Both the position numbers and the translations under genes were made by a program. The notes under the pieces were generated by a model. The model saw only the letters and a list, made by a program, of their open reading frames with translations, was not told the origin of the DNA and made no database searches. This document shows, piece by piece, positions 61,105-64,000 of a stretch of 64,000 nt of DNA; positions within the stretch are counted from its first letter, which is position 1; every line of letters starts with the position of its first letter. Source of the stretch: Bactrocera neohumeralis (taxonomy: Eukaryota > Arthropoda > Insecta > Diptera > Tephritidae); NCBI RefSeq assembly GCF_024586455.1, contig NC_065921.1, positions 29,509,135 through 29,573,134 of the forward strand. Direction: 5' to 3'.

Positions 61105-64000
61105 CTGTAATTAAGGAAAAAAGAAACGAATTTTAGAAGTTTTTAATTTTTTTTTGTCGGAGTTTAGAAGGTTTTATGTTTTTGTTTGTCTTTGCTCTTA
61201 AATATGGTACATATGTATTTATTGTACCGTAAGTTCTCTGGTTCAAAAAGTGAAAAGTGATAAAATCTGTCGGAAGACTTCTTGTAATGGAAGTTTTTTG
61301 ATTGAAAAGTTTTTATATTGTTCATCCAAATATAGGGGAGTTTCGATCACGTGATTCGTCAAGTGGCAATATTTTTAATTGGCTCAACGAACCCAAGATG
61401 TTAATAATTTTGAAGGTTCATAAGATTTCTAAGAGTATTTTGCTTCATCTTCTTCTAAATCACTTTATCTCTTAAGAACCATGCATATCTTCATGAATTC
61501 CCCTTAGAAATTTATTAATTACAATAACAATTCTATTTTATCACTCGGTAGATCTAAATACTGACCTACTTGGTAGGCAATATCGAAAATCCGTCTGTAT
61601 TTAAAAAAAAAAATAAATATACTAATAAGACGATCGGAGACGGCTTAAAACTTAAAGAACAACATCAAGACTTCAGCAAATAGTATCTCGCCGCTTGACT
61701 GTCGCTAAGTATGGTTCTACTTCATTGCGATAGTTGCGTTGTAGGTTTATCTCTACGTACCGATTTATGGCAAAAACTTCGGCTTGAAAAATGCTCGGAA
61801 AACACCCCATAGGTATGGAGAGTTTGGTGCGTGGTTCTTCACCAATTCCCTCCGACATTTTCGAGACGTCGGTGTACAACTTGATTGTCCTATCCCTAAT
61901 CAGTAGCTCGTGAATGGAATCATTCCATTCAGTCTTACTGCTAAGAATAATCTTGAACTTCGTGATGAAGTTTTTTAATGCTGTTCCTTGGGAGAATTGT
62001 CAATGGTATTATACCACTTAATGCCTTTATCCGCTGGGTGAGATTACTTTACCTCTGTTACACCCTTCTGCTGTCATTTGAAGCAGTGTGTGTTTGGCTA
62101 CCTGACCGATTGCCAAGTGAATTGGCGTGAGCTCAAGCATGACTTCAAGTGTTGCCGTCGGGCATGTGCGCATGGCACGCGGCATGCAGATGTATTCAAG
62201 TCGTTGCTGTTTCGATAGTTGGAGCCCTATCGAAGTCTGCGATGCTTTTGAAGCCCAACCTACCGCTCCATACGTGATTATCGCAAGATCATGGATCCTG
62301 ACAATCCTTGGTTTGCAGCCCCAGGATTTACCAGCTAATCGATTGCACACCATTAGTGCTTTAGTAGTTTTGAATTTGTTTTTTTGTTTGAGTTGCTTCA
62401 AAGATTTGTTGTTTCAAGCCAATTGCATTACCAATGAGAGGATCAAGGACCGCATTGTACGATTCCCATCAAGCTTTCTATATTTCCGACAAAAATTTGT
62501 TAAAAATGAAATGTTTAACCGAATAGTATTCAACTAATCAAAGTGTTTGACTGATCATTATGGGCAAATATGCCACAAAGGGATTGATTATTATTTCACA
62601 AATAATTTCTGTAAGCACCTGCGCCAGCTTCGTAAGCATATTATCTTAATTGAATAAACTTTAAATGTAAATATGTGAGAAGTGTGTAGGCACTAGGCTG
62701 CTGTAAGCATTTCTGGACACCCGCTCGTATGTCAGGTATGTATGCACATGTAGGTGAGCATAATAAAAATTACCTCCTTGGCATTTGGCATAGAGCTTTT
62801 TTAATAAATGATCCATCATTTTGGGGACAGATAACAAATGCAGTAATGACTTTAAGAAAGGTTGTTAATTTTCTCACCGTTTTTTCGTTTTGTCATGTTC
62901 TGCGACTAGTTTTTTCTTTACAATAATTTACTTGCCAATTGTATGTATGTATGTGATAAGTAAGTGGCCATGTCAGCCACTGTGCGCTGTCTGTCGCTCT
63001 GTCTGTCCGTATGTACGAATGACAAGATTGAAGTAGGCATTTTAAGGTAATTTGTTAATAGGGGTTATTTTTAATGGCATTGTTAAATGACATCCAGCTG
63101 CTTAATGAAGTTGTTCAGAAGGTGTACAATGGCATATTGGTTAGCTATACACATACATACATACATCCAGCGGACATACAAATATGCATATGCACATATA
63201 ATCGCATATTAAGTAATTTTATGCTTATCTGTCAGCTACTTTTGCATACATATTTACAAATATACAATCATACATACATACATTCATAAGTATATAAATA
63301 CATAGGTGTGCACATAATTGTTGTGTATTTGCGAAAATATGATGTGAATTCCATTAAAGTGCGGTGTTTCGGTTGACCCGTGGCCGTGTATGGCTAAATT
63401 GGCCTAAGCATGCATATGCAAACATAGATATTCGTATACATATACACCTACATATTTAAGTGGGCGTTGCTATTGGTCGAACGCTCGAAATTAAATGGAA
63501 AACTTCAACTTAGGCTTATAAGTTTTGCGGTAAAACCTTTGCTGGGTGTTTGACCGACCTTCTAAATCTTACCTTAAAATATATATTCTGATATCGGAAA
63601 CGCACTAGAAGCTTTAAGCAGCGAGTCTTATTAGAAAAAACTTAAAAAATATTTAAACTTTTCGTTCAGCTTTGCTTAAGTCACTCATTGTATTGCATTT
63701 TATCGGCAGAGAGCGAAAGATATGCAAATCGCTTCTGTGTACACGGAGCAACTCTGATTTGTTATTTAAATATTTTCCATTTTATGGAAATAATGGACGC
63801 ATTTGTTAATTTGGAAATCGATAAATTTTTTTCTTTGTTAAAATTTGTTTGTTTGTTTACATTTTGTAGTGTCTAAAACAGCTGTGATAATGTGATAAAT
63901 ACAAACGGATGTTTCTTGGCTAACCAGAGGATACTTGGTCTAAGGCCTGAAGTGAACTGCTTGTGCTTTATGTAAAATAATCGTTTCTGGCCATTCCCAA
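61105..64000. other. Upstream intron/flank of the protease homologue gene
   Basis: The 5' exon or exons with start codon and signal peptide should lie here or beyond the window, but I could not identify them. It contains a LINE relic at 61,675-62,405, a TGTCTGTC-rich repeat fragment near 62,965-63,020 and TACATACA microsatellites (63,145-63,300). Confidence 0.5.
61675..62405 (-). mobile_element. LINE fragment: reverse transcriptase end and RNase H start
   Basis: The minus-strand frame from 62,400 encodes KTTKALMVCNRLAGKSWGCK, then YGAVGWASKASQTSIGLQLS, RTCPTATLEVMLELTPIHLA and AKHTLLQMTAEGCNRG. From 61,879 the RNase H start YTDVSKMSEGIGEEPRTKLS follows. The TDGSK motif is degraded to TDVSK, and the two parts are out of frame. 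It is a relative of the RNase H LINE at 56.5 kb. Confidence 0.85.

Overview
This window is a piece of a higher-fly (Brachycera) nuclear genome. It is AT-rich and intron-rich, has GT-AG splicing, many TACATA/TATGTA microsatellites, and many decayed mariner, hAT and non-LTR elements. The protein content and repeat flavour suggest a true fruit fly (Tephritidae). That assignment is an inference from recognition; no search was possible.

Four host genes can be reconstructed exon by exon. (1) On the minus strand, 8,367-21,968 carries scribbler/brakeless (sbb), the fly ZNF608/ZNF609-type nuclear co-regulator. It has 12 coding exons and a model of 2,296 residues. (2) On the minus strand, 25,571-40,394 carries a membrane guanylate cyclase with an extracellular NIT (nitrate/nitrite-sensing type) domain between two membrane segments. 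It has 13 coding exons, 746 residues and all cyclase catalytic residues. (3) On the plus strand, 53,547-54,712 carries GDP-L-fucose synthase (Gmer), with 4 exons, 320 residues and an intact catalytic set. (4) On the minus strand, 58,292-61,104 carries the 3' part of a CLIP-domain serine protease homologue, probably scarface. It has a Pro/Gln-rich linker and has lost the catalytic His and Ser. Its 5' exons lie beyond what I can identify, perhaps outside the window.

The rest is introns and intergenic DNA with layered mobile elements. These include at least five decayed copies of one LINE family (one retains a YADD reverse transcriptase core), RNase H-bearing LINE fragments (one with a CCTAA tail), seven mariner relics, a 1.04 kb hAT remnant nested inside another repeat, and a 699 bp TTAA-flanked MITE. 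There is also a dispersed short hairpin repeat in at least six copies, two families with stem-loop ends, and an array of about six 165 bp AT-rich units at 48.2-49.2 kb.

The four host genes do not form a pathway: they cover transcriptional co-regulation, cGMP signalling, fucosylation precursor synthesis and extracellular non-catalytic protease signalling. The points most worth follow-up are the built-in short-isoform stop at an sbb splice donor, two frame-preserving 69-nt sbb introns, an overlapping uORF at the sbb start, the NIT-cyclase with a possible TATA/Inr/DPE promoter about 10 kb upstream, and the repeat families. I found no clear evidence of a wholly new biological system.
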